This document shows, piece by piece, positions 17,252 to 25,284 of a DNA stretch of 64,000 bases. The stretch lies in the NCBI RefSeq assembly GCF_016863295.1, contig NZ_BOOP01000043.1, positions 1 to 64,000 on the forward strand, read 5' to 3'. Below the pieces are notes generated by a model that was not told where the DNA came from, made no database searches, and saw only the letters and a program-made list of their open reading frames with translations. Numbering within the stretch: position 1 is the first letter of the stretch; every line of letters begins with the position of its first letter. The translations under genes and the position numbers were made by a program. The DNA is from Planotetraspora phitsanulokensis (GTDB lineage: Bacteria; Actinomycetota; Actinomycetes; Streptosporangiales; Streptosporangiaceae).

Positions 17252-18295
17252 TCACCTGGCGGTGAGGCCCAGCTCCGCGAAGACGGCCCGATGGTCGGTG
17301 GCGGGGACGACCTGGACGCTGAACGCCCGGACGGTCACGCCGGAGCTCACCAGGACGTGGTCGAGCGTCACGGGTGGGATGCCGAAGCCGTTGAAGTGCC
17401 ACGGCTGGTACGGCCAGGTGGTCGAGAGGCCGTCCCCCGTGACATCGGCGGCGTCCGAGTACCCCTCGTCCAGCAGACGACGGACCCGAGCGTGGTCGAG
17501 GGTGGCGTTGAAGTCCCCGGCCAGCACATGTCTCGATCCGGAGGGTGACGGCAGCGCCGCCAGACCGTCCGCCCAGCACTGGTACCTGTCCTGGTAGCGC
17601 GGCGCGCAGGGGTGGACGGACACGATCTCGACCGGCCTGCCGTCCGGAGCCGCCAGGGTGGCCCGTGCCTGACCGAAGCCGCCGATGTCGATGGCCTGCC
17701 CAGGCGTCAGGGGGTATCGGGCGTAGATTCCGGAACCGCCGGTGCCGGGCTTCGACCGGACCACCTTGTACGGCAGAAGCTGTCCCAGCCCCGCTTCGTC
17801 CAGTCCCTCGGCGGCCTCGGGGGTGAGCTCCTGCAGGGTCAGCACATCGGGACGGAGTCTCCGTACGAGATCGACCAGTGCGGGCGGAGGCGCCGCTCCG
17901 ATCATCAGGTTCGAGGACAGGATCCGCAACGACGGCCCGCCGTCGTCCACGTCCGTCACGGTCGTCCGCGGCAGCGTGCAGGCCGCGAGCACGGCGGTGA
18001 CCAGAAGACTCGCCGCGAGGGCCTTCCACCGGCGCGAGACCAGGGCGACGATCGGGGCGACGACGGAGAGCAGCGCGACGTAGGGCGTGAACCCCACCAG
18101 TTGCACCCAGCGGAAGTGCACGTCCGCCGGGATCAGCCGGAGCACCGCCCAGATCGCGAACGGCGTCACCGTCAGCCAGGCGAGGACGCTCACCCACCGT
18201 CTCGGACGCGTCTCGAGGGCGGCCGGCGGCCCCTCTTCCTGTGCGACCGTCGTCACGTGGGCCTCCGTCGGCTCGATCATGCTCGGCGGGGGCAA
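17252..18295 (-). CDS. Membrane endonuclease/exonuclease/phosphatase-family protein
   Basis: 347 residues. Three N-terminal membrane helices (about residues 35-110) precede an EEP-fold domain. EEP motifs: LRILSSNLMIG, LRPDVLTLQELTPEA with the metal-binding E, HVLAGDFNATLD with the D-x-N pair, and the terminal TDHRAVFAELGL with D-H. Members cleave phosphodiester bonds in nucleic acids, lipids or inositol phosphates. The C-terminal catalytic domain probably faces outside. Substrate unknown. Confidence 0.87.
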   Translation of the reverse strand: MPPPSMIEPTEAHVTTVAQEEGPPAALETRPRRWVSVLAWLTVTPFAIWAVLRLIPADVHFRWVQLVGFTPYVALLSVVAPIVALVSRRWKALAASLLVTAVLAACTLPRTTVTDVDDGGPSLRILSSNLMIGAAPPPALVDLVRRLRPDVLTLQELTPEAAEGLDEAGLGQLLPYKVVRSKPGTGGSGIYARYPLTPGQAIDIGGFGQARATLAAPDGRPVEIVSVHPCAPRYQDRYQCWADGLAALPSPSGSRHVLAGDFNATLDHARVRRLLDEGYSDAADVTGDGLSTTWPYQPWHFNGFGIPPVTLDHVLVSSGVTVRAFSVQVVPATDHRAVFAELGLTAR

Positions 18296-18307
18296 TCCTA
18301 GGGCGGT

Positions 18308-18703
18308 TCAGGTCGCGGCGGCCTCGCGGTCGTGGCGCTCACGAGCGGCCCGGATGTCGTCGCGGTGGGCGTTGGCCCATTCGTCCAGCGCGGTGAGCGG
18401 GCCCAGCAGCGTCCGGCCGAGCTCGGTGAGCTCGTAGTCGACGCGCGGCGGCACGCTCGCGTGCACCGTCCGGCTGACCAGCCCGTCGCGGGCGAGCGCG
18501 CGCAGGGTGTGCGTCAGCATGCGCTGGCTGATGCCCTCGATGGCGCGGTTCAGCTCGCTGAAGCGGTGCGTGCGCCGCCCGAGCAGCACCACGATGAGCA
18601 CGCTCCACTTGTCGCCGACCCGGTCAAGGACGTCACGGATGGGGCAGTCGTCCGTCAGCTGGATGGTGGCGGGCACAGGCACATCCGTGTGCGTGACCGA
18701 CAT
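18308..18703 (-). CDS. HxlR-family transcriptional regulator
   Basis: 131 residues from ATG 18703 with an excellent AAGGAGG site. A winged-helix HxlR domain: CPIRDVLDRVGDKWSVLIVV, HRFSELNRAIEGISQRMLTH, LRALARDGLVSRTVHASVPP and VDYELTELGRTL. The conserved N-terminal cysteine (DDCPI) is the redox or electrophile sensor in several HxlR proteins. It is divergent from the small peptide and FrnE genes, with an ATTGTG/CACAAT dyad in between, so it probably represses them. Confidence 0.93.
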   Translation of the reverse strand: MSVTHTDVPVPATIQLTDDCPIRDVLDRVGDKWSVLIVVLLGRRTHRFSELNRAIEGISQRMLTHTLRALARDGLVSRTVHASVPPRVDYELTELGRTLLGPLTALDEWANAHRDDIRAARERHDREAAAT

Positions 18704-18729
18704 GGAAGTGCCTCCTTATGGTCGCCGCT

Positions 18730-18759
18730 ATTGTGACTCATGATGGTGTTACACACAAT
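18730..18759. promoter_or_regulatory. Candidate HxlR operator dyad
   Basis: ATTGTG (18730-18735) and CACAAT (18754-18759) form an inverted repeat with half-sites 24 bp apart, about two helical turns. It sits between the divergent HxlR and peptide/FrnE genes and is A/T-rich against the background. It fits a dimeric winged-helix regulator; binding is inferred. Confidence 0.5.
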
Positions 18760-18778
18760 AAGTAACCAGGAGGGCTCG

Positions 18779-18934
18779 ATGAGCGCATCCGCGTCACCCG
18801 AGGCTCCGGCGCCGGACGCCGTGACCGCGGAGACCACCCCTGAGGCGCCGTCGATCAGGCGGCCGGTCGCGCAGGGGCTGGTGGTGCTCGGCGCCGAGGG
18901 CGCCGAGGCGTGCTCGGACGGGACCTGCTGGTGA
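18779..18934 (+). CDS. 51-residue peptide ending CSDGTCW, unknown
   Basis: ATG 18779 follows a very good AGGAGG at 5 nt. The peptide starts MSASASPEAPAPDAVTAE, is acidic and Ala/Pro-rich for about 30 residues, then has RRPVAQGLVVLGAEGAEA and a C-terminal CSDGTCW with two cysteines. It is not recognised as a known family. The stop TGA overlaps a downstream GTG, and the FrnE-like gene starts 14 bp after it, so the two genes are probably translated together. It could be a thiol substrate or partner of FrnE, a leader peptide, or a precursor peptide. No maturation enzyme is nearby. Confidence 0.6.
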   Translation: MSASASPEAPAPDAVTAETTPEAPSIRRPVAQGLVVLGAEGAEACSDGTCW

Positions 18935-18948
18935 GCGAGGAGAAGTCT

Positions 18949-19599
18949 GTGCGGGTCGAAGTGTGGTCCGATGTCGTGTGCCCGTGGTGCTACATCGGCA
19001 AGCGGCGGCTGGAGCGGGCGCTCGAGGGGTTCGAGCACGCCGGCGAGGTCGAGGTGGAGTGGCGCAGTTTCCAGCTTGATCCGACGCATCCCAAGGGCGT
19101 CAGGCAGCCGGTCTACGAGGCCCTGGCCCAGAAGATGGGCGGCTCGACGGCGCAGATCCGCGCGATGACCGACCGGGTGAAGGCGCTGGCGGCGGAGGAG
19201 GGGCTCGAGTACGACTTCGAGCACTCCATCTCGGTCAACACGTTCGACGCTCACCGCCTGACCCACCTCGCCAAGGCGCACGGCCTGGGCGGGGAGACGC
19301 ACGAGCGGCTCATGCGGGCCCAGCTCATCGAGGGCGAGACGCTCGACGACGTCGACACGCTCGTCCGGCTGGGCGCCGAGGTCGGCGTCCCCGCCGACGA
19401 GGCGCGACGGGTGCTCGAAGGGGACGACTACACCCGTGAGGTCGAGGAGGACATCCGCGAGGCCCAGATGCTCGGCGCGACCGGAGTACCGTTCTTCGTG
19501 CTCAACCGCATGTACGGCGTCTCGGGCGCGCAGCCGGTCGAGCTGTTCCTGTCCGCGCTCCGCACGGCCTACGAGAACGAGGACGCCCCGGCCCGCTGA
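18949..19599 (+). CDS. FrnE-like DsbA-family oxidoreductase
   Basis: 216 residues from GTG 18949, chosen because GAGGAG sits 6 nt upstream and FrnE proteins start close to VEVWSDVVCPWCYIG. The thioredoxin-fold CPWC active site is at residues 11-14. The alpha-helical insert and the cis-Pro segment GATGVPFFVLN are present. There is no signal peptide, so it acts in the cytoplasm as a disulfide oxidoreductase or isomerase, as for Deinococcus FrnE, which is linked to oxidative stress tolerance. It is co-transcribed with the Cys-ended peptide and divergent from HxlR. Confidence 0.92.
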   Translation: MRVEVWSDVVCPWCYIGKRRLERALEGFEHAGEVEVEWRSFQLDPTHPKGVRQPVYEALAQKMGGSTAQIRAMTDRVKALAAEEGLEYDFEHSISVNTFDAHRLTHLAKAHGLGGETHERLMRAQLIEGETLDDVDTLVRLGAEVGVPADEARRVLEGDDYTREVEEDIREAQMLGATGVPFFVLNRMYGVSGAQPVELFLSALRTAYENEDAPAR

Positions 19600-19618
19600 C
19601 GACGTCAGGGCTGAGTGA

Positions 19619-19654
19619 GCCGGCGCGGCGGCCTCATGCGGCCGCCGCGCCGGC
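19619..19654. terminator. Strong GC hairpin between convergent genes
   Basis: GCCGGCGCGGCGGC pairs perfectly with GCCGCCGCGCCGGC around an 8-base loop. It lies between the FrnE stop and the convergent SUFU gene stop and probably terminates both. Confidence 0.7.
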
Positions 19655-19665
19655 GACGAGGACTC

Positions 19666-20712
19666 TCAGCCGATCACCTCGACCACGTTTCCTTCCTGGT
19701 CGCGGATCTGCGACCTGACGATCTCCACGACGAGGCCGGGCGCGGTGCGGAGTTCATGGACCCCGGCCGTGGGGCGCAGCACCGTCGTCAGCTCGGTGAG
19801 GACGTCCGCGGGGATCTCGACCTCGACGTACCCGTCACCGGATTCCGTGACGGTGACGTTGTCGCCGGGTCGCAGCCGCACACCGCCGTCGGGCCCGGCG
19901 ATCGACAGATCACGCCCGTACGGCAGGCGGCCGGCCAGCGTTCGTGCGATGCGCTCGGCCGCGTTCGCGCCGAAGGTCAGCACCGTCTTCTCCGGTCGGC
20001 CGTCGGTCTTCCAGCGCGCCTCCTGGACGTACAGGCCGCCCGTCGACGAAGCGTCGCGCCGCGCGCCGTCTTCGATCGCGGCCGCGAGCTCCGGATCGTC
20101 GATCACGCTGCCCCGTGTCAGGTCCGTGACCAGCAGCGGCAGCCGGGTTCGCAGGACGCCGAGCAGGCCGAGGGCGTCCCAGCGTCCGATCGCCTCGTAT
20201 TCGCCGAGGGTGAGCCCGACGACCTGCAGGAAGCACAGCCGCCCGTGAGGTGTGTCGATCGTGCCGAGCTCGGGATCCTCGGCGAAGGCGGCGGCCCGGA
20301 TCGCCGTCTCGGGGTTCTCCTGCGAGATCGGACCGTTCAGATCGATATGGTGGCCCGGCGCGAACGGGTTGGCGGAGGAGAAGACGTAGCGGCCGAGGTT
20401 CTGCAGGAAGTTCGCCGCCCACATCGGCGGGTCGGTCTCATCGTGGCCGCGGGCGACGCGGAAGGTGAACTCGAACCCCCATCCGGACTCCTCGGCGACC
20501 TCCGACTCCTTGTCGTACAGCTCGGACATGCCGTAGCTGATGAAATGCCAGTGGTCCTCACGGGGGTAGACGCTGACCCCGTCCAGCGGGTCGGGCCCGC
20601 CGAGGCTCCATCTGTGAAGCGTTCCGTAGTGTTTGGGGGTCACCCCGGGATAGAGCCGCGCCGCTGCGGCGTCGATGGCGTCCCAGCCGGCGGCGATCGT
20701 GTTGTCGACCAT
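19666..20712 (-). CDS. Suppressor-of-fused (SUFU) domain protein
   Basis: 348 residues. The SUFU signature is clear: GWDAIDAAAARLYPGVTPKH, GGPDPLDGVSVY, HWHFISYGMSELYDKESE and SGWGFEFTFRVAR. A C-terminal part of unknown role follows. SUFU is a Hedgehog-pathway regulator in animals; bacterial members are common in actinomycetes, often near toxin-immunity loci, with no established function. It lies 65 bp downstream of the FAD monooxygenase gene on the same strand, so the pair may share a transcript. Confidence 0.9.
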   Translation of the reverse strand: MVDNTIAAGWDAIDAAAARLYPGVTPKHYGTLHRWSLGGPDPLDGVSVYPREDHWHFISYGMSELYDKESEVAEESGWGFEFTFRVARGHDETDPPMWAANFLQNLGRYVFSSANPFAPGHHIDLNGPISQENPETAIRAAAFAEDPELGTIDTPHGRLCFLQVVGLTLGEYEAIGRWDALGLLGVLRTRLPLLVTDLTRGSVIDDPELAAAIEDGARRDASSTGGLYVQEARWKTDGRPEKTVLTFGANAAERIARTLAGRLPYGRDLSIAGPDGGVRLRPGDNVTVTESGDGYVEVEIPADVLTELTTVLRPTAGVHELRTAPGLVVEIVRSQIRDQEGNVVEVIG

Positions 20713-20777
20713 GAGGCGCGACTCTATTCGAGCTGAAGGGGCGGTGGATCCGATGTCATATGACCGGGCTTGGTCGC

Positions 20778-21971
20778 TCAGTAGTCCCTGATGGTGATGG
20801 CGGTCGCGGCCTTGCGGATCGGCTCGGTGACCCGCCTGATCATGCGGTCCTTGCCGGGCAGGTGTGGCATGAGCCGCAACATCCCCATCTGGAACCGGAT
20901 CTGGCCCGCCGACTTCAACACCATTCCCTTGAGGTTGCCCTCGGCGAGCTTCTGGTTCTCCTCGACGAAGTGCCGCATGTCCTCCTCGTAGGTGGCGAAC
21001 CCCGCCGTGTGGTCGCCGGCCGCGGCCGCGAGAGAGCCGGCCAGGACGTAGGCGCCGACCAGGCTCAGGCTCGTGCCCTGGCCGGACGCGGGGGAGGGCC
21101 CGTAGGCGGCGTCGCCGACGAGGACCACGCGGCCCGACGACCAGCGGTCCATGCGCACCTGGCTGATCGAGTCGAAGTAGAAGTCCGGCGCGTCCCACAT
21201 GGAGTCGAGCAGGCGGGGGACGTCCCAGCCCTGGGCCGCGAAGGTCTCGGCCAGGAGCTTCTTCTGCGCGTTCACGTCCTTGCGGTCGTAGGGGCCGGCC
21301 GGCGAGACGAACAGGAACATCGCCTTGGCGTCGGCGCTCTGCCGGGTGCTGTACATGCCCGCGCTCCGGCCCGGCGCCGGGTGCATCATCTCGGTGCGGT
21401 CGAGGCCGAGGTGGTTCGGGACCGTGAAGATCGAGATGTGGTGACCGAGGTCGTGGACGAATTCGGACTCCTCGCCGAAGGTCAGCGCCCGCACGTTGGA
21501 GTGCAGGCCGTCGGCGCCCACGACGAGGTCGAAGGTCCGCGCCGGGCCGTTCTCGAACGTGACGTGGATGCCGTCCGGCGTCTCCTCGAGCGCGGCGATG
21601 GAGTCGCCGAAGATGTACTCCACGTCGTCCTTGGTGGCCTCGTACAGGATCGCGCCCAGGTCGCCGCGCATGATCTCGACGTCGTCGCCCTCGCGGCCGC
21701 CGAACAACTGGGCGCTCATCGTCGCCATCTGCTTGCCCTTCGCGTCGACGAACCGCGCGATCTGCATGTCCGTGCTGTGCCGCCGCACCTCTTCGAGTAA
21801 GCCCATGCGCTCGACCACCTCGAGGGCGGCGCCCCGAATGTCGATCTTGTAGCCGCCCTCCCTGAGGGAGGGTGCGCGCTCCACCACGGTGGGGCGGAAG
21901 CCGTGCTCGCGGAGCCAGAAGGCGAGGGCGGGGCCGGCGACGCTCGCGCCGGAGATCAGAACGTTTGTCAT
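20778..21971 (-). CDS. FAD-dependent monooxygenase (PHBH/TetX-like)
   Basis: 397 residues. A group A flavoprotein monooxygenase with VLISGASVAGPALAFWLREH (FAD Rossmann), VVGADGLHSNVRA (DG motif) and VVLVGDAAYGPSPASGQGTS (GD motif binding the FAD ribityl chain). These enzymes hydroxylate aromatic compounds or inactivate drugs such as tetracyclines; the substrate cannot be told. It is divergent from a TetR regulator, with several dyads over the shared promoter, a standard arrangement for drug-inducible monooxygenases. Confidence 0.92.
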   Translation of the reverse strand: MTNVLISGASVAGPALAFWLREHGFRPTVVERAPSLREGGYKIDIRGAALEVVERMGLLEEVRRHSTDMQIARFVDAKGKQMATMSAQLFGGREGDDVEIMRGDLGAILYEATKDDVEYIFGDSIAALEETPDGIHVTFENGPARTFDLVVGADGLHSNVRALTFGEESEFVHDLGHHISIFTVPNHLGLDRTEMMHPAPGRSAGMYSTRQSADAKAMFLFVSPAGPYDRKDVNAQKKLLAETFAAQGWDVPRLLDSMWDAPDFYFDSISQVRMDRWSSGRVVLVGDAAYGPSPASGQGTSLSLVGAYVLAGSLAAAAGDHTAGFATYEEDMRHFVEENQKLAEGNLKGMVLKSAGQIRFQMGMLRLMPHLPGKDRMIRRVTEPIRKAATAITIRDY

Positions 21972-22033
21972 GTCGCTGACTGTACAAACGTCTCAGAAGC
22001 TTGTCTAGTACAGATGTGCAAGACATTTGTTCA
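21961..22033. promoter_or_regulatory. Overlapping inverted repeats between monooxygenase and TetR
   Basis: Three related dyads: ACGTTTGT (21961-21968) with ACAAACGT (21984-21991), perfect; TGTACAAACGTCT (21981-21993) with AGACATTTGTTCA (22021-22033), 11 of 13 paired; and CTGTAC (21980-21985) with GTACAG (22008-22013). The region is A/T-rich and covers the promoter and start of the monooxygenase. It is a good TetR operator candidate. Which dyad is used is unknown. Confidence 0.6.
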
Positions 22034-22054
22034 AGCAGGCGCTAGGCTGTGGCC

Positions 22055-22636
22055 ATGGGAAATCGGGAAGATCTGCTCGCGGGAGCCCGCCGGTGCCTGA
22101 TGGAGAAGGGATACGCGGGCACCACCGCCCGTGACATCTCGGCGGCCTCCGGCACGAGCCTCGCGTCGATCGGCTATCACTTCGGGTCGACGAAGGCGCT
22201 GCTGAACGCGGCCCTTTATGAGGCGATGGAGGAGTGGGGGAGCGAACTCGAGCGCGCCCTCGCCGGGGGAGCGTCGCCCGGGGCGACGCCGACGCAGAGG
22301 TTCGAGGAGACGTGGGCGCGGATCATCGAGTCCTTCGCCAGGCTCAGACCCCTGTGGGCCATCCAGTTCGAGCTCATCGCCCAGATGGACCGCATGCCCG
22401 AGTTGCGGGAGTCCTTCGCGGCCGCCAACCGCCAGGCCCGGCTTGGTCTGGCGGCGCTGTTCGACGGCCTTGACCCGGTCGCGGACGAGAAGAAGGCGCT
22501 GGTCGTCGGCGCGTTCCACCAGGCGCTGCTCGGCGGGATGGCGGCCCAGTGGCTCGTCGACCCGGAGGGCGCGCCCTCGGCCCAGGACCTCGCCGAGGCG
22601 CTGCGCACGATCACAGCCGGCCTCTCGGACTCCTGA
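22055..22636 (+). CDS. TetR-family regulator
   Basis: 193 residues from ATG 22055; GTG 22049 is an alternative. The N-terminal HTH is ARRCLMEKGYAGTTARDISA plus TSLASIGYHFGSTKALLNAA. The C-terminal ligand domain is typical in size. It is divergent from the FAD monooxygenase and probably represses it and itself through the dyads in the 83-bp gap. Confidence 0.93.
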   Translation: MGNREDLLAGARRCLMEKGYAGTTARDISAASGTSLASIGYHFGSTKALLNAALYEAMEEWGSELERALAGGASPGATPTQRFEETWARIIESFARLRPLWAIQFELIAQMDRMPELRESFAAANRQARLGLAALFDGLDPVADEKKALVVGAFHQALLGGMAAQWLVDPEGAPSAQDLAEALRTITAGLSDS

Positions 22637-22701
22637 GCCCCAGGATCACGGCGAGGGGCACAAGATCCGGAACGCCAAGCTTGTACGGAATTTCCGGCGC
22701 G

Positions 22702-22723
22702 GTTCATCCTGCATTCCGTTCCG
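22702..22723 (+). promoter_or_regulatory. Possible PHO box upstream of phytase
   Basis: GTTCATCCTGC (22702-22712) closely matches the 11-bp direct-repeat unit of actinomycete PhoP boxes (GTTCAyyyr-type), followed immediately by the weaker unit ATTCCGTTCCG. It ends 41 bp before the phytase start. Phosphate control of phytase makes biological sense, but the second repeat is poor. Two TTCCGGCGCGG repeats (22692, 22719) overlap the site. Confidence 0.35.
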
Positions 22724-22764
22724 GCGCGGAAGATCGGGCGACATCCCCTGACTGGAGGAGTGCG

Positions 22765-24138
22765 ATGCGCCCCCTGACCGCACTGGCACCCGCAGCCCTG
22801 ATGATCGGTGTGCTCGGCGTCGCCGCCGTCCCCGCGACCGCCACGGCCACATCCTCGCCCGCCGCGAAAGCTCCCGCGAAGGCCGCCTCGAAGGACCTCC
22901 CCGCCGTCGCGCCCCGGGTGGAGACTCCCGCGTTGTTCGACGACGAGGCGGGCGGCAACGCCAACGGCGACGACCCGGCGATCTGGGTGCACCCCACGAC
23001 ACCGGCGAGGAGCGTGGTCGCCACCACCGCCAAGGAAGGTGGTCTGTACGTCTACGACCTGGACGGCAGGCAGCTCCAGCACATCCCCGCGCCGCCCGCG
23101 CCGGGTGAGGACGACGAGCCTGGTCGACTGAACAACGTGGACGTGGTCTACGGGAGCCCGTCCGCCGCCGGGCGGCCGGATCTGCTCGTCGCCTCCGACC
23201 GCGGCTCCGACAAGCTGCGCGTCTACCGCGTCGATCCGGGAGAGGCGGCCCGTGGCCGGGAGCCGCTCACCGATGTCACCGACCCCTCCGCGCCGTTCAT
23301 CTTCAACGCGACGCAGACGGAGGTGAACGACGCCGAGACGGTCTACGGTCTCGCCACCTGGAAGCGGGCCTCGGGCACGTATGTCGTGGTCAGCCGGCGT
23401 CACACGACGCGGCTCGCGTTGCTCAAGCTGGTCGACGCGCCTCATGGGAAGGTCGGGTACAAGCTGCTCCGCACCATCGACCTGCCGTCGAGCTTCACGC
23501 TCCCCGACGGGGGTCGTTGGAGCCCATGCGACGAGCCGGGCGTCGGCCCGCAGGTGGAGGGCATGGTCGTCGATGCCGAGACCGGCACCTTGTACGCGGC
23601 CCAGGAGGACGTCGGCGTCTGGCGCATGCCCGCGGACCTCACCGGCCGGCCGGCGCTGATCGACCGCGTCCGCGAGTTCGGCGTGCCGGCCACCTTTGAC
23701 GCGGCCACCGAGGAGTGCGTCCCCGGCGCCGACCCCGGTTTCGGCGGACACCACCTGGCCGCGGACGCGGAGGGCCTGACCATCTACTACGGCAAGAACG
23801 GCAAGGGCTACCTGATCGCGTCCAGCCAGGGCGACGACACGTTCTCCGTCTACGGCAGGAGCGGCGCGAACGCCTACATCGGCTCGTTCCAGGTCGGCGA
23901 CCACGGCGCCGTCGACGGGGTGCAGGCGAGTGACGGCGCGATGGTGGTCAACGTGCCCCTCGGCCGGAGCTTCCCCAAGGGCCTGTTCGTGACCCACGAC
24001 GGTGCCAACACCCCCGAGGCGCTCGACCCGGAGGGTGAGGAGCGCGAGAACACCGACTTCAAGTACGTCAAGTGGGACGACATCGCCGGCCGGCTCGGAC
24101 TGGACGTGGACACCAGGAGCTGGAACCCGCGCCGCTGA
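22765..24138 (+). CDS. Secreted beta-propeller phytase
   Basis: 457 residues from ATG 22765 with GGAGGAG upstream. A signal peptide (about residues 1-28, ending VPATATA) precedes an Ala/Lys/Pro-rich linker and the propeller. Beta-propeller phytase features: DDPAIWVHP, GGLYVYDLDGRQLQ, NNVDVVYG, VASDRGSDKLRVYRVD, NDAETVYGL, GPQVEGMVVDAETGTLYAAQ and GGHHLAADAEGLTIYYG. The acidic residues coordinate calcium and the phytate phosphates. It would release phosphate from phytate outside the cell. A possible PHO box lies upstream and a long hairpin downstream. Confidence 0.92.
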   Translation: MRPLTALAPAALMIGVLGVAAVPATATATSSPAAKAPAKAASKDLPAVAPRVETPALFDDEAGGNANGDDPAIWVHPTTPARSVVATTAKEGGLYVYDLDGRQLQHIPAPPAPGEDDEPGRLNNVDVVYGSPSAAGRPDLLVASDRGSDKLRVYRVDPGEAARGREPLTDVTDPSAPFIFNATQTEVNDAETVYGLATWKRASGTYVVVSRRHTTRLALLKLVDAPHGKVGYKLLRTIDLPSSFTLPDGGRWSPCDEPGVGPQVEGMVVDAETGTLYAAQEDVGVWRMPADLTGRPALIDRVREFGVPATFDAATEECVPGADPGFGGHHLAADAEGLTIYYGKNGKGYLIASSQGDDTFSVYGRSGANAYIGSFQVGDHGAVDGVQASDGAMVVNVPLGRSFPKGLFVTHDGANTPEALDPEGEERENTDFKYVKWDDIAGRLGLDVDTRSWNPRR

Positions 24139-24143
24139 CGTCG

Positions 24144-24195
24144 CTCACCCCGGCCGGCCGCGGTCCTTCACACGTGTGCGGCCTGCCGGGGTGAG
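24144..24195. terminator. Long two-part hairpin between phytase and ROK genes
   Basis: CTCACCCCGGC and GGCCGC on the left pair with GCGGCC and GCCGGGGTGAG on the right, with one mismatched base between the stem blocks and a 16-nt loop. It overlaps the last codons of the leftward ROK gene and lies directly after the phytase stop. Probably a terminator for phytase; for ROK it lies inside the coding end. Confidence 0.6.
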
Positions 24196-25268
24196 GTGAG
24201 CGGGCCGTACTTCTCGTTGAGCACCTGCATCGCGGCGCCGGCGGCGATCACGTCGGTGCCCAGGGCGGACGTCGTGACCTCGGCGGTGAGCCAGTCGACC
24301 CGGGGCACCTCGTCACGGACGGCCGACCGCACCGCGTCCAGATAAGCGTCGGCGTGGGGGAGCAGGTCCGCGCCGGCGAGCACCACATGGTCGACGTCGA
24401 TCGCCTGCAGCAGGTTCACGACGCCGACGGCCAGGACGCGTGCGGCGGCGTCGACGTCGCCGCGCGCGCGGGCCTGGTCGTGCACGATCTCCAGGCAGCC
24501 GCGCCGGCCGCACACGCATCGCGGGCCGTCGAGCTGGACCACCATGTGGCCGAACTCACCGGCGTTCGTGTGCGCCCCGCGATAGGCGCCGCCCCCGAGC
24601 CACAGGCCGGCGCCGATGCCGGACTCGACCATGATCAGTACGGCGTCGCGGAACTCCGTGCCCCGGCGCCACGCCTCGGCGGTGACGCCCGCGGTGACGT
24701 CCTTGTCCATCAGGACGGGGATTCCGAGACGTTCGGCGGCCAGGTCGCGGAGCGGCACGTCGTGCCAGTGGCGCAGTCGGTGCGCGTCGCGGACGACGCC
24801 CTCCGCGTGGTCGAGCGGGCCGACCATGCCGATTCCGACCCCGACCAGCCGCCCGGCCCTGCACCCGCCGGAGAGGGCCGCGACGCCGTCCGCGAGGTCG
24901 TCGAGCAGGCGCTGCGGGGTGAAGTCCTCGGGCAGCGGGGTGAGGATCGTCTGCAGCACCTCGCCGGCCAGGTCGGTCAGGACGAGCCGAAGCGTGCGGC
25001 GGGCGACGTGCGCCCCGATGGCGTAGCGGCTGTCCGGGACCAGGTGGTAGACGCTCGTCGGCTTGCCGACGCCCTGCCGCCGCACGCCGTCCGGCTCCAC
25101 GAGACCGGCCGCCAGGAGGCGCGCGATCACCTTGGAGACCGCCTGCGGCGTGAGGCCCGTGCCGGCGGCGATGGTCGCACGGTCGAACACGTCCGTGCGG
25201 CGGGCGATCGCGACCACCAGCGCGTCGTTGTAGTCGCGCAGGTAGTCCAGATCGGCTGCTTTGTCCAC
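24168..25268 (-). CDS. ROK-family transcriptional repressor
   Basis: 366 residues from GTG 25268. An N-terminal winged HTH (TIAAGTGLTPQAVSKVIARL, LVEPDGVRRQGVGKPTSVYH) is followed by a ROK sugar-kinase-like domain with the NAGEFGH segment and the zinc motif CVCGRRGCLE. ROK repressors sense sugars or phosphosugars and control transport and catabolism genes. It is divergent from an MFS exporter (119-bp gap) with a GCAAC-AGC-GTTGC dyad between them, so it probably controls that gene. Confidence 0.92.
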   Translation of the reverse strand: MDKAADLDYLRDYNDALVVAIARRTDVFDRATIAAGTGLTPQAVSKVIARLLAAGLVEPDGVRRQGVGKPTSVYHLVPDSRYAIGAHVARRTLRLVLTDLAGEVLQTILTPLPEDFTPQRLLDDLADGVAALSGGCRAGRLVGVGIGMVGPLDHAEGVVRDAHRLRHWHDVPLRDLAAERLGIPVLMDKDVTAGVTAEAWRRGTEFRDAVLIMVESGIGAGLWLGGGAYRGAHTNAGEFGHMVVQLDGPRCVCGRRGCLEIVHDQARARGDVDAAARVLAVGVVNLLQAIDVDHVVLAGADLLPHADAYLDAVRSAVRDEVPRVDWLTAEVTTSALGTDVIAAGAAMQVLNEKYGPLTSPRQAAHV

Positions 25269-25284
25269 CCTGCCAGCGTATTAC

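Noticed and set aside
18779-18934. Small peptide as a lanthipeptide or other RiPP precursor
   Set aside because: No modifying enzyme (LanB/LanC/LanM, radical SAM, YcaO) or dedicated transporter is nearby; a redox-partner role fits the neighbours better.
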